Positions 20,117 through 27,288 of a stretch of DNA of 27,288 nt are shown here, in pieces. Within the stretch, counting starts at the first letter, position 1. Every line of letters starts with the position of its first letter. Origin of the DNA: a virus; the IMG/VR virus record IMGVR_UViG_3300014868_000008, positions 1-27,288 of that record. One strand, written 5' to 3'. The position numbers and the translations under genes were made by a program. Below the pieces are notes generated by a model, which searched no databases, was not told the origin of the DNA, and worked only from the letters and a program-made list of their open reading frames with translations.

Positions 20117-20548
20117 CTACCGATACCAGCAGGCCGTCGTCGTGCTCGCGGCGGAACCGATGACGCTGATGACCGGCGGGATCGGGGCCACGTCGAACAG
20201 GAGGCACCCGCCAGCCGCCACGGTCAGCGTGCCGGCCGAGCCGATCGCCGCGGTGCCGCCCGGCAGCGGATTGACCCCCAGCGTGTTGGAAGCATGCGCG
20301 TTGCACAGGCGCAGATAGACCTGCGGCGCGGACGGACCGGAGCCGGAGGTGGGAAACGGAACGGTCGCCGCCGCCGTGCTGACGGTCTGCGAGCAGTTGA
20401 CGAAGGCCCCGCTCAATTGCGCCCGCGCATTCGAGACCGACAGGAACAGCACGGCCGCTATGCCGGCGACGATAGCCCGCTGCGCCCAGACCGTCCGGCG
20501 ATCAGCCCGCTCGAACGACTGCATCAGATCGCCCACTCCATCGAACAT
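20117..20548 (-). CDS. Membrane-anchored or exported small beta-rich protein
   Basis: 143 aa. After 21 cytoplasmic-like residues, RAIVAGIAAVLFLSVSNARA (about 24-43) forms an uncleaved anchor or long signal peptide with ARA-Q as a possible cut site. The remaining 100 residues are Ser, Thr, Ala and Gly-rich with repeated small-hydrophobic beta patterns and Cys residues (NCSQT, LRLCNAH, GGCLLF, TACWYR) that could form disulphides once exported. This is unlike a cytoplasmically assembled virion protein. GAGGAGGCGG precedes the ATG. Function unknown; host-surface or envelope role is inference. Confidence 0.65.
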   Translation of the reverse strand: MFDGVGDLMQSFERADRRTVWAQRAIVAGIAAVLFLSVSNARAQLSGAFVNCSQTVSTAAATVPFPTSGSGPSAPQVYLRLCNAHASNTLGVNPLPGGTAAIGSAGTLTVAAGGCLLFDVAPIPPVISVIGSAASTTTACWYR

Positions 20549-20566
20549 CTCACCGCCTCCTCGAGG

Positions 20567-21103
20567 CTATTGCGTCTGATAGACGCCGCTGATGACGATA
20601 TTGGCCCCGGAGCCGCCCGGATAGCCGTTATTGAACGACCTGATGTTGATGCGCGGGCTCGGTGTCAGCTGCACCAAGCCGCGCGCCATCGAGCCGCCCA
20701 CCAGCGTCCCCGGCAGCACAAAAGCGTTGTGCGCCACGGGAACCAGTTCCGCCGGCAGCGCCACGTTGATCGCGGTGGCACAGGTGCCATTGGTGGCGAT
20801 CTGGATCTGCACCGACAGGAACACCGTCTTGCCGATGACCTTGGAGAGCACGTTGCCGGTGGCCGAGGTGAGCGTCCCCGCATTGCAGGACAGCGTGGCG
20901 GGCGCGGCCGACCAGCCGCCGGTGAGCGCAGTCAATTCGGCGCTGTTCTGCCCGATACGCCCCGACGCCTCGTTGATCGCCCGGCGCACCCGGTTGATCT
21001 CGTCATTTAAGGGCGGCACGATCGGCTCGGTGACGTCAGGCAGGTGCTGCGCCATAGCCGGGGACGCGAGGCAAGCCAGCAGCAAGGTGGTAGCGAGCTT
21101 CAC
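20567..21103 (-). CDS. Exported coiled-coil and beta-domain protein
   Basis: 178 aa. MKLATTLLLACLASPAMAQ is a classic signal peptide with an AMA-Q cut site. A helix follows (NDEINRVRRAINEASGRIGQ), then a beta-rich domain of about 110 residues (SATGNVLSKVIGKTVFLSVQ and on) ending ISGVYQTQ, reminiscent of fibre-tip or jelly-roll domains. The helix-then-beta layout suggests a trimeric binder, but the signal peptide means it would work in the envelope rather than assemble on a virion in the cytoplasm. The GTG start overlaps the previous stop (GTGA). Confidence 0.65.
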   Translation of the reverse strand: MKLATTLLLACLASPAMAQHLPDVTEPIVPPLNDEINRVRRAINEASGRIGQNSAELTALTGGWSAAPATLSCNAGTLTSATGNVLSKVIGKTVFLSVQIQIATNGTCATAINVALPAELVPVAHNAFVLPGTLVGGSMARGLVQLTPSPRINIRSFNNGYPGGSGANIVISGVYQTQ

Positions 21104-21258
21104 TTCTTTCGGGCGCTCCCCTTGCGCTGAATCGGCACCTTTTTGGCGAAGTCCCTGAGCTGCGCCTCGGACATGCCGGTCTTGGTCTTCTTGCCGGCGC
21201 GCTTGCGGGCGAGGTCGGCTCCCATCAGGCGGCGCTGCTTCTCGCTGGCAGCCGGCAT
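21100..21258 (-). CDS. DUF3008-like small basic phage protein
   Basis: 52 aa. MPAASEKQRRLMG at the N-terminus and M-S-E-A-Q-L-R-D-F-A near residue 29 match the short Lys/Arg-rich DUF3008-type family found in many phages and prophages; the usual form starts MPA-(K/V)-S-x-x-Q-Q-x-x-M-G. The family has no proven function. GGGAGACGC precedes the ATG at 21258, which settles the start within a longer frame. Its end overlaps the exported protein start by 4 nt. High basic content suggests nucleic-acid contact. Confidence 0.8.
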   Translation of the reverse strand: MPAASEKQRRLMGADLARKRAGKKTKTGMSEAQLRDFAKKVPIQRKGSARKK

Positions 21259-21304
21259 TTTGCGTCTCCCGATCAGTCCCGCGAACCCACTCGGTCCGTT
21301 CACG

Positions 21305-21766
21305 TCAATTGACCTTGCCGACCACGCTCCAGTTGGTCTCGCCGCAGAGCGCCAGCACCTTGTTGGCCCCGCCGCCGGCAATCGTCGCGCCCCAGGTCGC
21401 CGTGTTGCTGTCAAGGATGAGCGCCGTAATCCCGAGGCTCGCAGCCGGCAGGTCGGCGAAGGCGACGCCTGGGCCGTAGTTGATGAAGACTGGGACGGTG
21501 GCCTGTATTATCAGGCCATCCGCGTTCATGATGAAGCTCGCGGCGACGCTGCCGTCAGGCAGGCTCAGGTCGAACTCGGTGATTGTTCCATTGCTCGACA
21601 GAAAGCCGATGCCAGCGCCACCGGCATCGTTGAACTGAAAGCCGGTATATTCGCCGTTGTTGTAGCTCTCCAACGCGCCGAGGTCGTTGATCTGCCTCCG
21701 CAAGACATTCAGTTGGCTCAGCAAATCGCCGACGTTCTGCGGTCCTCGATCCAGCGTGATCGCCAT
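21305..21766 (-). CDS. Probable fibre-like structural protein
   Basis: 153 aa without a signal peptide. The N-terminus has a helical segment with Gln, Asn and Leu (GDLLSQLNVLRRQINDLGAL) like the coiled starts of fibre pieces; the rest is Gly, Asn and Thr-rich with alternating beta patterns, ending AGGGANKVLALCGETNWSVV, which resembles the common tail-fibre ending A-x-V-x-C-x-G-x-x-W. GAGGTGTT precedes the ATG at 21766. It is the last gene before the opposite-strand insert at 21843. Role inferred from composition and place. Confidence 0.65.
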   Translation of the reverse strand: MAITLDRGPQNVGDLLSQLNVLRRQINDLGALESYNNGEYTGFQFNDAGGAGIGFLSSNGTITEFDLSLPDGSVAASFIMNADGLIIQATVPVFINYGPGVAFADLPAASLGITALILDSNTATWGATIAGGGANKVLALCGETNWSVVGKVN

Positions 21767-21842
21767 TCCAACACCTCAATCCGGCCACAGTGTGTAAATC
21801 AGAAAACCCACGCTCCCAGCAACGAAGGCCATCCTGCCAGCG

Positions 21843-22793
21843 ATGCGGATCACCCTAGCCGTCCTAGCCCTCGCCGCCGCTGCCGGCATCGCCAGCCTCG
21901 GCGGCCCCGGCGACGGATACGCCGGGTGCCTCCTGCTCGTCTGCTGGTTCCTGGTTCTGCGGCTCCTCCCCGAGGGGCGCGCGAGCCGCATTTGGACCGT
22001 CCTCTTGTGGGCCAGCGTGGGATGCGGCGCGATCGCGTTGGTACAACTGCCCTGGCAGGCCCGGCCACCTGGGCCATTCGGCAGCCCGAACTACCTCGGG
22101 GCCTTTGCCGCCGTCATGCTGCTCGTCGCGTGGCGCGAACGCGGCACCATAATGGGGCACGCGGCGCTCGGCGCGAACGCGCTGGCGGTCGTCCTCAGTC
22201 AGAGCCGTGGCGCGCTGCTCGCCGTTGGGGCTGGCGCCGCCGTCCTCCTGTGGCGCCGGTCCCGCCGGATCGCGGTTGGCGCCGCTGGCTTCGCGCTGCT
22301 CGGCGCGGTACCTCTCCAGCGCTCGGAGGCCCGCCTCCAGGTATGGGAACTCGGCCTGACAGTCGGTCTTCAGCGACCGCTGACCGGCTGGGGCCTGGGC
22401 GGCGTCTCGCATATCGTGCCGCTCGAGGGCCGGCTGGTCGCGGTCGGCCATTTCTACTCGGTCCCGCTCGACTGGTTCGTCGCCACCGGCGCGCTCGGAC
22501 TTGCCGCTGCCATCTGGCTGTGCGTATCGTGCTGGCGGCTTGCAAACCAGGACGACAGGGCAATCCTCGCTTGTTGGGGGACAGCGGGATTGTTCCTGTC
22601 GGCCTCCTGGGCCATGTGGCTCGTCCTGTTTACGCTGCTCGCCGAGCTATCAAGGCGTGTAGAGATACCAGGGGATGAACCCGACGCGGCCCCGGTTGTC
22701 GACCACCGTCAGCCACTGGGAGACCGTGGTGCTGGCGCCCTGGGGGCCAAGCGAGGTCATCGTGGTGGCGACAGTGCTGTTCACCGCCCATGA
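21843..22793 (+). CDS. Compact O-antigen ligase/polymerase-like membrane protein (Wzy/WaaL family)
   Basis: 316 aa. Multiple membrane segments (about 3-20, 27-43, 48-68, 82-98, 104-138, 145-158, 209-231, 239-269) hold the Wzy_C family patterns GPFGSPNYLGAF (77-88), LSQSRGALLAV (118-128), WELGLTVGLQRPLTGWGLGG (168-187) and H203-F-Y-S-V-P-L-D in the last loop, where the family keeps a conserved His. Such proteins join or polymerise lipid-linked O-antigen; phage-encoded ones change host serotype. Usual length is about 400 residues, so this is short. It lies opposite to all neighbours and has its own terminator at 23097. The tail after residue 270 lies antisense to 22650-22988 and looks non-conserved. 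Confidence 0.8.
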   Translation: MRITLAVLALAAAAGIASLGGPGDGYAGCLLLVCWFLVLRLLPEGRASRIWTVLLWASVGCGAIALVQLPWQARPPGPFGSPNYLGAFAAVMLLVAWRERGTIMGHAALGANALAVVLSQSRGALLAVGAGAAVLLWRRSRRIAVGAAGFALLGAVPLQRSEARLQVWELGLTVGLQRPLTGWGLGGVSHIVPLEGRLVAVGHFYSVPLDWFVATGALGLAAAIWLCVSCWRLANQDDRAILACWGTAGLFLSASWAMWLVLFTLLAELSRRVEIPGDEPDAAPVVDHRQPLGDRGAGALGAKRGHRGGDSAVHRP

Positions 22794-22988
22794 CTGAGAG
22801 CCGGAGAACTGCAATTCGCTGGTCGTGCCGGAGCGGGTAATCAGGTTCGCCAGGTACTGGTTGACCTGCGGAATGACCTGGCTCGGGTCCGCCGGGCCGG
22901 GGATGCCGGCCGAGTGAAGCTGCACCGCGGCGGTGCCGAGGAAGATGCCGACGGCCAGGATGGCGGCGTAACGAAGCGGTGCGCGCAT
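22650..22988 (-). CDS. Signal-peptide protein of unknown function
   Basis: 112 aa. YAAILAVGIFLGTAAVQLHS (about 7-26) is a signal peptide or anchor; the remaining sequence is polar with a predicted beta-rich part (STVATTMTSLGPQG, then SQWLTVVDNRGRVGFIPWYL). The ribosome site is very strong (AGGAGGGG just before ATG). Its 3' end overlaps the opposite-strand ligase-like frame by 144 nt. Located between two other signal-peptide genes and the structural gene at 21305. It is likely exported; no family recognised. Confidence 0.7.
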   Translation of the reverse strand: MRAPLRYAAILAVGIFLGTAAVQLHSAGIPGPADPSQVIPQVNQYLANLITRSGTTSELQFSGSQSWAVNSTVATTMTSLGPQGASTTVSQWLTVVDNRGRVGFIPWYLYTP

Positions 22989-23096
22989 ATTCCCCTCCTA
23001 AAGGACGATCCGGCTATATCACGATCCGCGCGGACGTGCTAACGATGGCGCGTCAGCAACCCCGTCAGGGAAGCGGACACGACTAAGGGGAACTTG

Positions 23097-23120
23097 GCGG
23101 GCTTCGGCCCGCTATTTTTT
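23097..23120 (+). terminator. Rho-independent terminator on the plus strand
   Basis: GCGGGC (23097-23102), loop TTCG, GCCCGC (23107-23112), then TATTTTTT. This is a tight stem with a stable tetraloop and T-run in the rightward direction only. The only rightward gene nearby is the ligase-like gene ending at 22793, so it should end that transcript before it runs further against the leftward late operon. The T-run overlaps the last codons of the leftward gene 23112-23357. Confidence 0.8.
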
Positions 23121-23357
23121 CGCCTCGGCCTGCGCCGACAGCAACCAATCCCATAGCGTCTTTTTCTGCGCCTCGGCGTCCTCGGCCTGCGCCTTCATCA
23201 TCGCCTGCTGTAGCGCGACCTGCGCCTGGAGCGCCTGGATCATCGGCCCGGCAATGCGCGGATCCGGAGCCACTGTCTGCGAGGGCGCCCGAAAAGAGGC
23301 AAACGCAAGAAAGAACAACGCGATAACCGCATAACGCGCAATGCGTACCGCATTCAC
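23112..23357 (-). CDS. Small anchored or exported helical protein
   Basis: 81 aa from a GTG that overlaps the previous stop (GTGA) behind AGGAGG 10 bases upstream. YAVIALFFLAFASFRAPSQ is a signal peptide or anchor, followed by a Gln/Ala-rich helix (IQALQAQVALQQAMMKAQAE) that ends in Lys residues. A short membrane-anchored coiled helix can be part of a lysis complex (spanin-like) or an envelope effector. The final codons are part of the opposite-strand terminator. Confidence 0.65.
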   Translation of the reverse strand: MNAVRIARYAVIALFFLAFASFRAPSQTVAPDPRIAGPMIQALQAQVALQQAMMKAQAEDAEAQKKTLWDWLLSAQAEAKK

Positions 23358-23641
23358 TTGTTCAATTCCTCCTGAGCCTTCGAATCCCGCGCCGCCTTCT
23401 TGGCCGCCGCTCCGGCATTGGCCGCGTTCGCCGCGTCCCTCAGCTTCTGCTGGTAGGCCGCCTCGAAAGCCTCGCACTTCTCCCAGCCTGGCTTATAGCC
23501 GGGCACAAACCGCTTCGCGCCCCTGGGCGTCGTCTCCACCTTTCGCTGCTCGTCGCAGGCCTCGTGCGTCGCCTTCTCGTCGGCGGTCTGGGCGTGGGCC
23601 GCGAAGGGCAGCAGCAGCGCCAGGATCAGGATCGCTCTCAA
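23354..23641 (-). CDS. Exported Ala/Lys-rich small protein with two cysteines
   Basis: 95 aa. MRAILILALLLPFAAHAQ is a clear signal peptide with AHA-Q cut site. The mature part (about 77 residues) is helical with Cys29 and Cys56, which may form a disulphide in the periplasm, and a Lys/Ala-rich C-terminus (AAAKKAARDSKAQEELNK). It overlaps its two neighbours by 4 nt each. No family recognised. It fits a run of exported proteins located between the tailspike and structural genes. Confidence 0.7.
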   Translation of the reverse strand: MRAILILALLLPFAAHAQTADEKATHEACDEQRKVETTPRGAKRFVPGYKPGWEKCEAFEAAYQQKLRDAANAANAGAAAKKAARDSKAQEELNK

Positions 23642-24972
23642 TTTATCACCCGCAGACAGGAGAAGCCGGCGCCGCAGCTGTCATTGGCATCGACCGTGAC
23701 ATCGACAAAGGTGATGACCCCGGCGCCGTCTTTCCGCATCAGCTTGACGTTGGTCGTCTTGTTGCCGCCGGTTGTGTTGTTGATCCAGAACACGTCGGAC
23801 GCGGCGCTCGCCCCGGTCTTCTGCTTGAAGTGGAAGCCGAGGCCGGTGTCGGACGTGTTCCACAGGTTGACCTCGGCGTTCGCTGCCGAGAAGTTACTGC
23901 CGAGCGCCCAGCCGGTCGCGGCCGACGTTGGGTAGACAGCCCCGATATTGCCGTTGCCGCTAAGGGTGCTGTTGAAGTGGCCCGCGCCGGCGCCGCTGAT
24001 GATGCTGCTGCCACCGGGGCCGTACAGGACACTGCCGGTCACGGTCAGCGAGTTGAGGTTGAACACGTCCGCCACCGTCATCGCGCCCCGGACATTGAGG
24101 ATCGTGCCGACCGACTCGACGATCTCCCCGCCACCAAGCGTCGTATCAAGCAGCCACAGATTCGTCATGCCGTTCGTCGTGCCGGCATTTACGTAATGGT
24201 GCCAAGCCGAGAACCCGAAGGCGTTTACCGCATCGAGCGCCCCCAGGACGTGAGATTGGTTCGTCTTGGTCTGCGGCGCCTCGGTGCCGGTCCGAACGAT
24301 AACATCGGTCTCCGCCCCGATGACCGTCGCCCAATTCTGGGCATTGTTGCTGACATCGACGTTGAAGTTGCCGCCGGCGATCAGCGCCCCGACGCTGGGT
24401 GAGCTGACGGTTGCCCGGGCATTGCCGATCACCCCCACAAAGACCGCCTCCGGGTCAGATGAACTCCAGGCGCTGGTTACATCCAGCCGGCCGCCGAGCG
24501 CGAAGCGGTATCCCTGCGCGGCCGCGCCACAGCAGACCTGATAGACGCCGCCGCCGAACAGGTTGGTCTCCGCCCCGCTAACGTTGTCGCTGGCGATCAG
24601 GAACTGGTTGTACCAGGTGTCGGCCGTGACGGTGCCGGCAACAGTCTGCGAGGTCTTGAGGCCCTGATTGAGGGAGCCCGGCACCGGGTTGAGCACGATC
24701 GAGCCGCCGTAGGTCCACGTCGTGCCGGGGTCGCCAATGCCGGTGCCGAGCGTATTCGTCCAGACCACCGGATGATTGACTACCGTGGGCGGCGTCCCTG
24801 GGCTGAGAGATGTGCTGTAGCAGTCGCGCAGGCTGGTGAAATTCGCGTTGACCTGGGTCGCGTTGAACGGCGCGCCCTGGGCGAAGATAAAGGGGATCGG
24901 CGGGCAGGCCGCCTGCGCCGCGGCGGGCAGGACGACCGCCAGCGCCGCGGCAAACGCGAGAGGCACCCGCAT
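23638..24972 (-). CDS. Exported fibre-like beta-rich protein
   Basis: 444 aa. MRVPLAFAAALAVVLPAAAQ with an AQA-A cut site is a signal peptide, followed at once by Cys-containing FNATQVNANFTSLRDCYS, a motif type often found at the start of phage fibre or collar domains. The body is beta-rich and Gly/Thr/Asn/Ser-rich, resembling tail-fibre sequences (TLNVRGAMTVAD-like and SSIISGAGAGHF segments), ending GFSCLRVIN. The start at 24972 is fixed by position 3 nt after the tailspike stop; an earlier in-frame start would lie inside the tailspike. Exported fibre-like proteins are unusual, so either this acts in the host envelope or the N-terminus is a membrane anchor. Confidence 0.7.
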   Translation of the reverse strand: MRVPLAFAAALAVVLPAAAQAACPPIPFIFAQGAPFNATQVNANFTSLRDCYSTSLSPGTPPTVVNHPVVWTNTLGTGIGDPGTTWTYGGSIVLNPVPGSLNQGLKTSQTVAGTVTADTWYNQFLIASDNVSGAETNLFGGGVYQVCCGAAAQGYRFALGGRLDVTSAWSSSDPEAVFVGVIGNARATVSSPSVGALIAGGNFNVDVSNNAQNWATVIGAETDVIVRTGTEAPQTKTNQSHVLGALDAVNAFGFSAWHHYVNAGTTNGMTNLWLLDTTLGGGEIVESVGTILNVRGAMTVADVFNLNSLTVTGSVLYGPGGSSIISGAGAGHFNSTLSGNGNIGAVYPTSAATGWALGSNFSAANAEVNLWNTSDTGLGFHFKQKTGASAASDVFWINNTTGGNKTTNVKLMRKDGAGVITFVDVTVDANDSCGAGFSCLRVIN

Positions 24973-24974
24973 GC

Positions 24975-27089
24975 CTATATCTCCACAATCTGAACCGAGA
25001 CGCCGGACGCGCTGGCCGTGCCGCCGACTAGCGCCTGCATCGCAATGTCGACCCACACCGCAACTCCCACGGTCACGTCAATGACGCCGGATACGCTAAA
25101 CGGAGCCGCCTGGGCGACTGTATCGCCGTCAAACTTGACATCCGGCGAGTTGGTGCAAAGAGACGTGCCGGTCTCGGCAGCCCCGTTAACCGGCGCTGCG
25201 CCAGTCCCGTACTTCGGCCTCACACGCGAGCCGGAGGTGGCGGCCGTGTTCTCCATAGTACCCCAGATCGTCACCCAGAGGCGCCCCGTAGCCGTTGGGG
25301 TGATCGTCGCCGTCGCCCCCATGCCCATCATCTCGAAGGCCGCGGTATTGGTCGTCCCGGCGGGAGATTGGTGAGCTAGATTGAGACTGGCTGGCCTCGC
25401 AACCGGCGCCAAAACCCGCCAGGAGGTCCCGTCGTATCCAGCGAACACAGCGAACGCGCCGGCACCGCCGACGATCGCCCCCGGAGCCGAGGTGCTGCTG
25501 TTCGTAATGTACGAAACGCCGCCTACTGGCACGGTCGGCAGATTTGCGAATGCGCGCGCTCGCAGGACGAACCCATCGACGCCGAGGGTGCCGGATCGGA
25601 GGCTGTAAAGCGCCCCGTCCTCGACGGAATAATCCGCCCCGCCATTGCCGCGGTCGTAATAGTCGATAAAGATCGCCTCTGCCGGGTTCGCCCACCCCGT
25701 CGCGCGGATTTTGAGGCCGCCCTGGCCGGCGTCCATGCCAACCCACTGATGGTTCCGACAATGGCCGCTTGTCGCCCAATCTCCCCCGAGCAGGTCGATG
25801 CTGCTCGGGTTGTGCGAACTCGTGCCGGAGCGGACCTGCATGTAGATCACGGTGTTGTGATCCGAGCACCCGCCGATAAAGCCGGTAGCAGTCGCAAGCG
25901 TCTTGATCTGGATGTGCTGGTAAACGGACAGGTCGTGGTCGCTCTCGATGTCGTAAGTATTGGGGAACCCCCACCAAATCCCGTAGGTGTTCAGGTCTCC
26001 CGTCTCGTAGCTCGTGCGGAACGACTCGAAAACGTTGAAGATGCTGTCCACGCCGGCGTCGTTGCCGTGGATGTCCATCCCGACCGTGGTGTGGCCTTTC
26101 ATATCGACCGGATGCCACCGGCTGGCCGCCGCAGCGCGGGCGTAGTAGCCCTTGCTGGCCGCACCGAGCCCGTCGAGGGTGAAATACCCGACGCGCATGT
26201 TGTCGGCCCGCCCGGCGGCCTGAGTACCGAGGAAAATTTGCGGCTGGCCCGCGGCGCCGAGCCACATCAGCTGCGTATTTTCTATGTCCGTGCCGATGAG
26301 GACATTCCCGGTAAGCATCGTTAGCGTTTGTGCGTGGCCAACGATGCCGGGCGGGAGGTATACCAAAGTGCCGGCGTCAAGGGCCGCCTGTATGGCCGGG
26401 CCGTAATCCGTCCCGCACCCCCACGTTGCGCCGACCACCGTCGCCGACGCGGCGAGGGCAAGCTCTACCGTGGTCGCGTTGGTGACGCTGGCTATCGTGG
26501 TTACGAGATTTTCCCGTATCCAAGTGGGAGCGGCGGTAGCGAGGACCAGGCCGGTACCGCCTGCGACCGGCACCGCGGGAGGGACGAGAGACCCGGCCCG
26601 CACGCTCGCCCCGCTTTGGCTGATGGTGGCCGGCGGCGGGTCCGACTGGCTCCCTCGGTTTACGATGTAGAACTCCACAACCACGCCAGCCGAAACCTCG
26701 ACCACGTAAACCTGCGCGCCGTTGGCGAAATCCACCAGATCGCCAACCGCGAACCCGGCTCCGCCGTTGCTGACGGTGGCGCTGTTAAGGAACCAATTAG
26801 CCCCGGCCTCGCGGATCGAGATCAGCTTGCCGACATCGCCGGCCACGAACCCCGCGCTGGCCGAGACAAAAGTGGCGTCGCCACTGGTGATGCCGCCGTC
26901 CGACGCGATAAAGCCGTCTACCGTGGCCGGCGTGTAGAACGGCGTCACCGCCAGCAGATCGGCATATTCGGCGTAATACGCCGTGGCCGCGCGCACCACG
27001 GCGAGGCGATCGGTGGCCTGCACCGCCCCCGGCAACGCCTCGGTGAGGACATCGCTCGTCAGAAAAGTGCCGAAGGTCTCGCCAGCCAT
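24975..27089 (-). CDS. Tailspike with pectate-lyase-like beta-helix (putative depolymerase)
   Basis: 704 aa. The N-terminal 180 residues are a probable virion-attachment region (beta-rich, many Val/Gly). At about 226-250 the sequence GTDYGPAIQAALDAGTLVYL followed by PPG is the entry signature of pectate-lyase-type right-handed beta-helices in phage tailspikes. Asp/Glu-rich strands continue to about 560, and the last 140 residues form a beta-rich tip. It likely binds and cuts a host surface polysaccharide during attachment; catalytic residues cannot be named. It follows the partial gene at the right edge and precedes the exported fibre-like gene by 2 nt. Confidence 0.85.
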   Translation of the reverse strand: MAGETFGTFLTSDVLTEALPGAVQATDRLAVVRAATAYYAEYADLLAVTPFYTPATVDGFIASDGGITSGDATFVSASAGFVAGDVGKLISIREAGANWFLNSATVSNGGAGFAVGDLVDFANGAQVYVVEVSAGVVVEFYIVNRGSQSDPPPATISQSGASVRAGSLVPPAVPVAGGTGLVLATAAPTWIRENLVTTIASVTNATTVELALAASATVVGATWGCGTDYGPAIQAALDAGTLVYLPPGIVGHAQTLTMLTGNVLIGTDIENTQLMWLGAAGQPQIFLGTQAAGRADNMRVGYFTLDGLGAASKGYYARAAAASRWHPVDMKGHTTVGMDIHGNDAGVDSIFNVFESFRTSYETGDLNTYGIWWGFPNTYDIESDHDLSVYQHIQIKTLATATGFIGGCSDHNTVIYMQVRSGTSSHNPSSIDLLGGDWATSGHCRNHQWVGMDAGQGGLKIRATGWANPAEAIFIDYYDRGNGGADYSVEDGALYSLRSGTLGVDGFVLRARAFANLPTVPVGGVSYITNSSTSAPGAIVGGAGAFAVFAGYDGTSWRVLAPVARPASLNLAHQSPAGTTNTAAFEMMGMGATATITPTATGRLWVTIWGTMENTAATSGSRVRPKYGTGAAPVNGAAETGTSLCTNSPDVKFDGDTVAQAAPFSVSGVIDVTVGVAVWVDIAMQALVGGTASASGVSVQIVEI

Positions 27090-27090
27090 T

Positions 27091-27288
27091 CTAATGCGGC
27101 CTCAGGTTCACGTTGCCGTTCGAGCGCAGGATGGTAACCCCATCGTTCGCCAGCAGAAAGAACTCCTCATCCGATGGCGCGACCGGGATTTGCGGCACCT
27201 GGAGCAGGTAGCCCAGCACCTGATAGCGCATGTAGAAATTGCCCAGCGTCACGGTCGCGCTCGAGAGGCCCCGGATATTGACGCGGCC
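27091..27288 (-). CDS. C-terminal part of a structural gene, cut by the window edge
   Basis: Only the last 65 codons are visible, reading GRVNIRGLSSATVTLGNFYM at the edge and ending GNVNLRPH. The piece is alpha/beta with a hydrophobic beta section (MRYQVLGYLLQVPQIPV) and looks like the end of a tail or head-tail connector protein, which would normally lie before the tailspike in podovirus late operons. The stop is 1 nt before the tailspike start. The full gene begins to the right of the window; no family can be assigned from this fragment. Confidence 0.65.
   Translation of the reverse strand, partial: GRVNIRGLSSATVTLGNFYMRYQVLGYLLQVPQIPVAPSDEEFFLLANDGVTILRSNGNVNLRPH

Noticed and set aside
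17892-20318. 808-codon plus-strand frame opposite the late operon
   Set aside because: Mostly Arg, His, Gly, Val and Pro with no domains. The opposite strand holds several genes with recognisable domains and ribosome sites.
21776-21832. 18-codon minus-strand peptide MAFVAGSVGFLIYTLWPD
   Set aside because: It is hydrophobic and might be a tiny membrane peptide, but it is too short and lacks a good ribosome site.
21864-22451. Minus-strand frame opposite the ligase-like gene
   Set aside because: Composition is charged and random, while the plus frame shows regular membrane segments and Wzy_C motifs.
1-27288. CRISPR array, tRNA genes, insertion sequence, integrase
   Set aside because: No regular repeat-spacer array, no tRNA-like cloverleaf, no transposase or recombinase motif noticed on either strand; a dedicated tRNA search could still find one.
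1-27288. Window as a complete circular genome
   Set aside because: Start and end share only a short GC-rich match (GCGGCC), too short to support circularity, and a structural gene is cut at the right edge.

Overview
The window looks like part of a GC-rich tailed-phage genome or prophage, probably a podovirus-like phage of an alphaproteobacterium. The phage assignment rests on a RusA resolvase, a YqaJ-type exonuclease paired with an ERF annealing protein, a phage replication initiator, a DUF3008-type small protein, very large Gly/Ala/Pro-rich virion proteins, a pectate-lyase-fold tailspike and dense 1-8 nt gene overlaps. The host guess rests only on base composition and the general flavour of the proteins, so it is weak. 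Terminase large subunit, portal, major capsid protein, integrase and endolysin are not seen here. If present, they lie outside the window, probably upstream of the partial structural gene at the right edge.

Layout. Positions 1-391 hold no convincing gene but contain several inverted repeats, including a perfect 16-bp palindrome. Positions 392-1030 encode a small HGG-motif protein. A divergent promoter region at 1457-1571 drives two small leftward genes (1456 to 1014) and a rightward early operon (1572-4868) with a GP88-like cysteine-rich protein, several small unknown genes and an exported SNase-like nuclease. A leftward early operon (7241 to 4872) carries a Cro/CI-like repressor candidate, RusA, a second helix-turn-helix protein and a replication initiator whose gene contains five 15-bp iterons beside an AT-rich patch, as in a lambda-type origin. 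A second divergent promoter region (7242-7324) also drives a rightward operon (7325-12573) with YqaJ exonuclease, HNH endonuclease, KTSC protein, ERF annealing protein and a string of accessory genes ending in a small membrane protein.

From 12589 to the right edge almost everything is on the minus strand and forms one late operon read right to left: partial structural gene, tailspike, a run of proteins with Sec signal peptides, small structural proteins, three small membrane proteins (lysis candidates), a GNAT acetyltransferase, a Gly-rich virion protein with a C-terminal S74-like chaperone domain, and two or three probable internal (ejection) proteins.

The late operon is interrupted once, at 21767-22649. 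There the plus strand encodes a compact O-antigen ligase/polymerase-like (Wzy/WaaL family) membrane protein, followed downstream by a clear plus-strand Rho-independent terminator (23097-23120). I read this as a moron. Beside signal-peptide proteins and a putative polysaccharide-degrading tailspike, it suggests a phage-borne module that reads and remodels the host surface polysaccharide. That functional link is inference.
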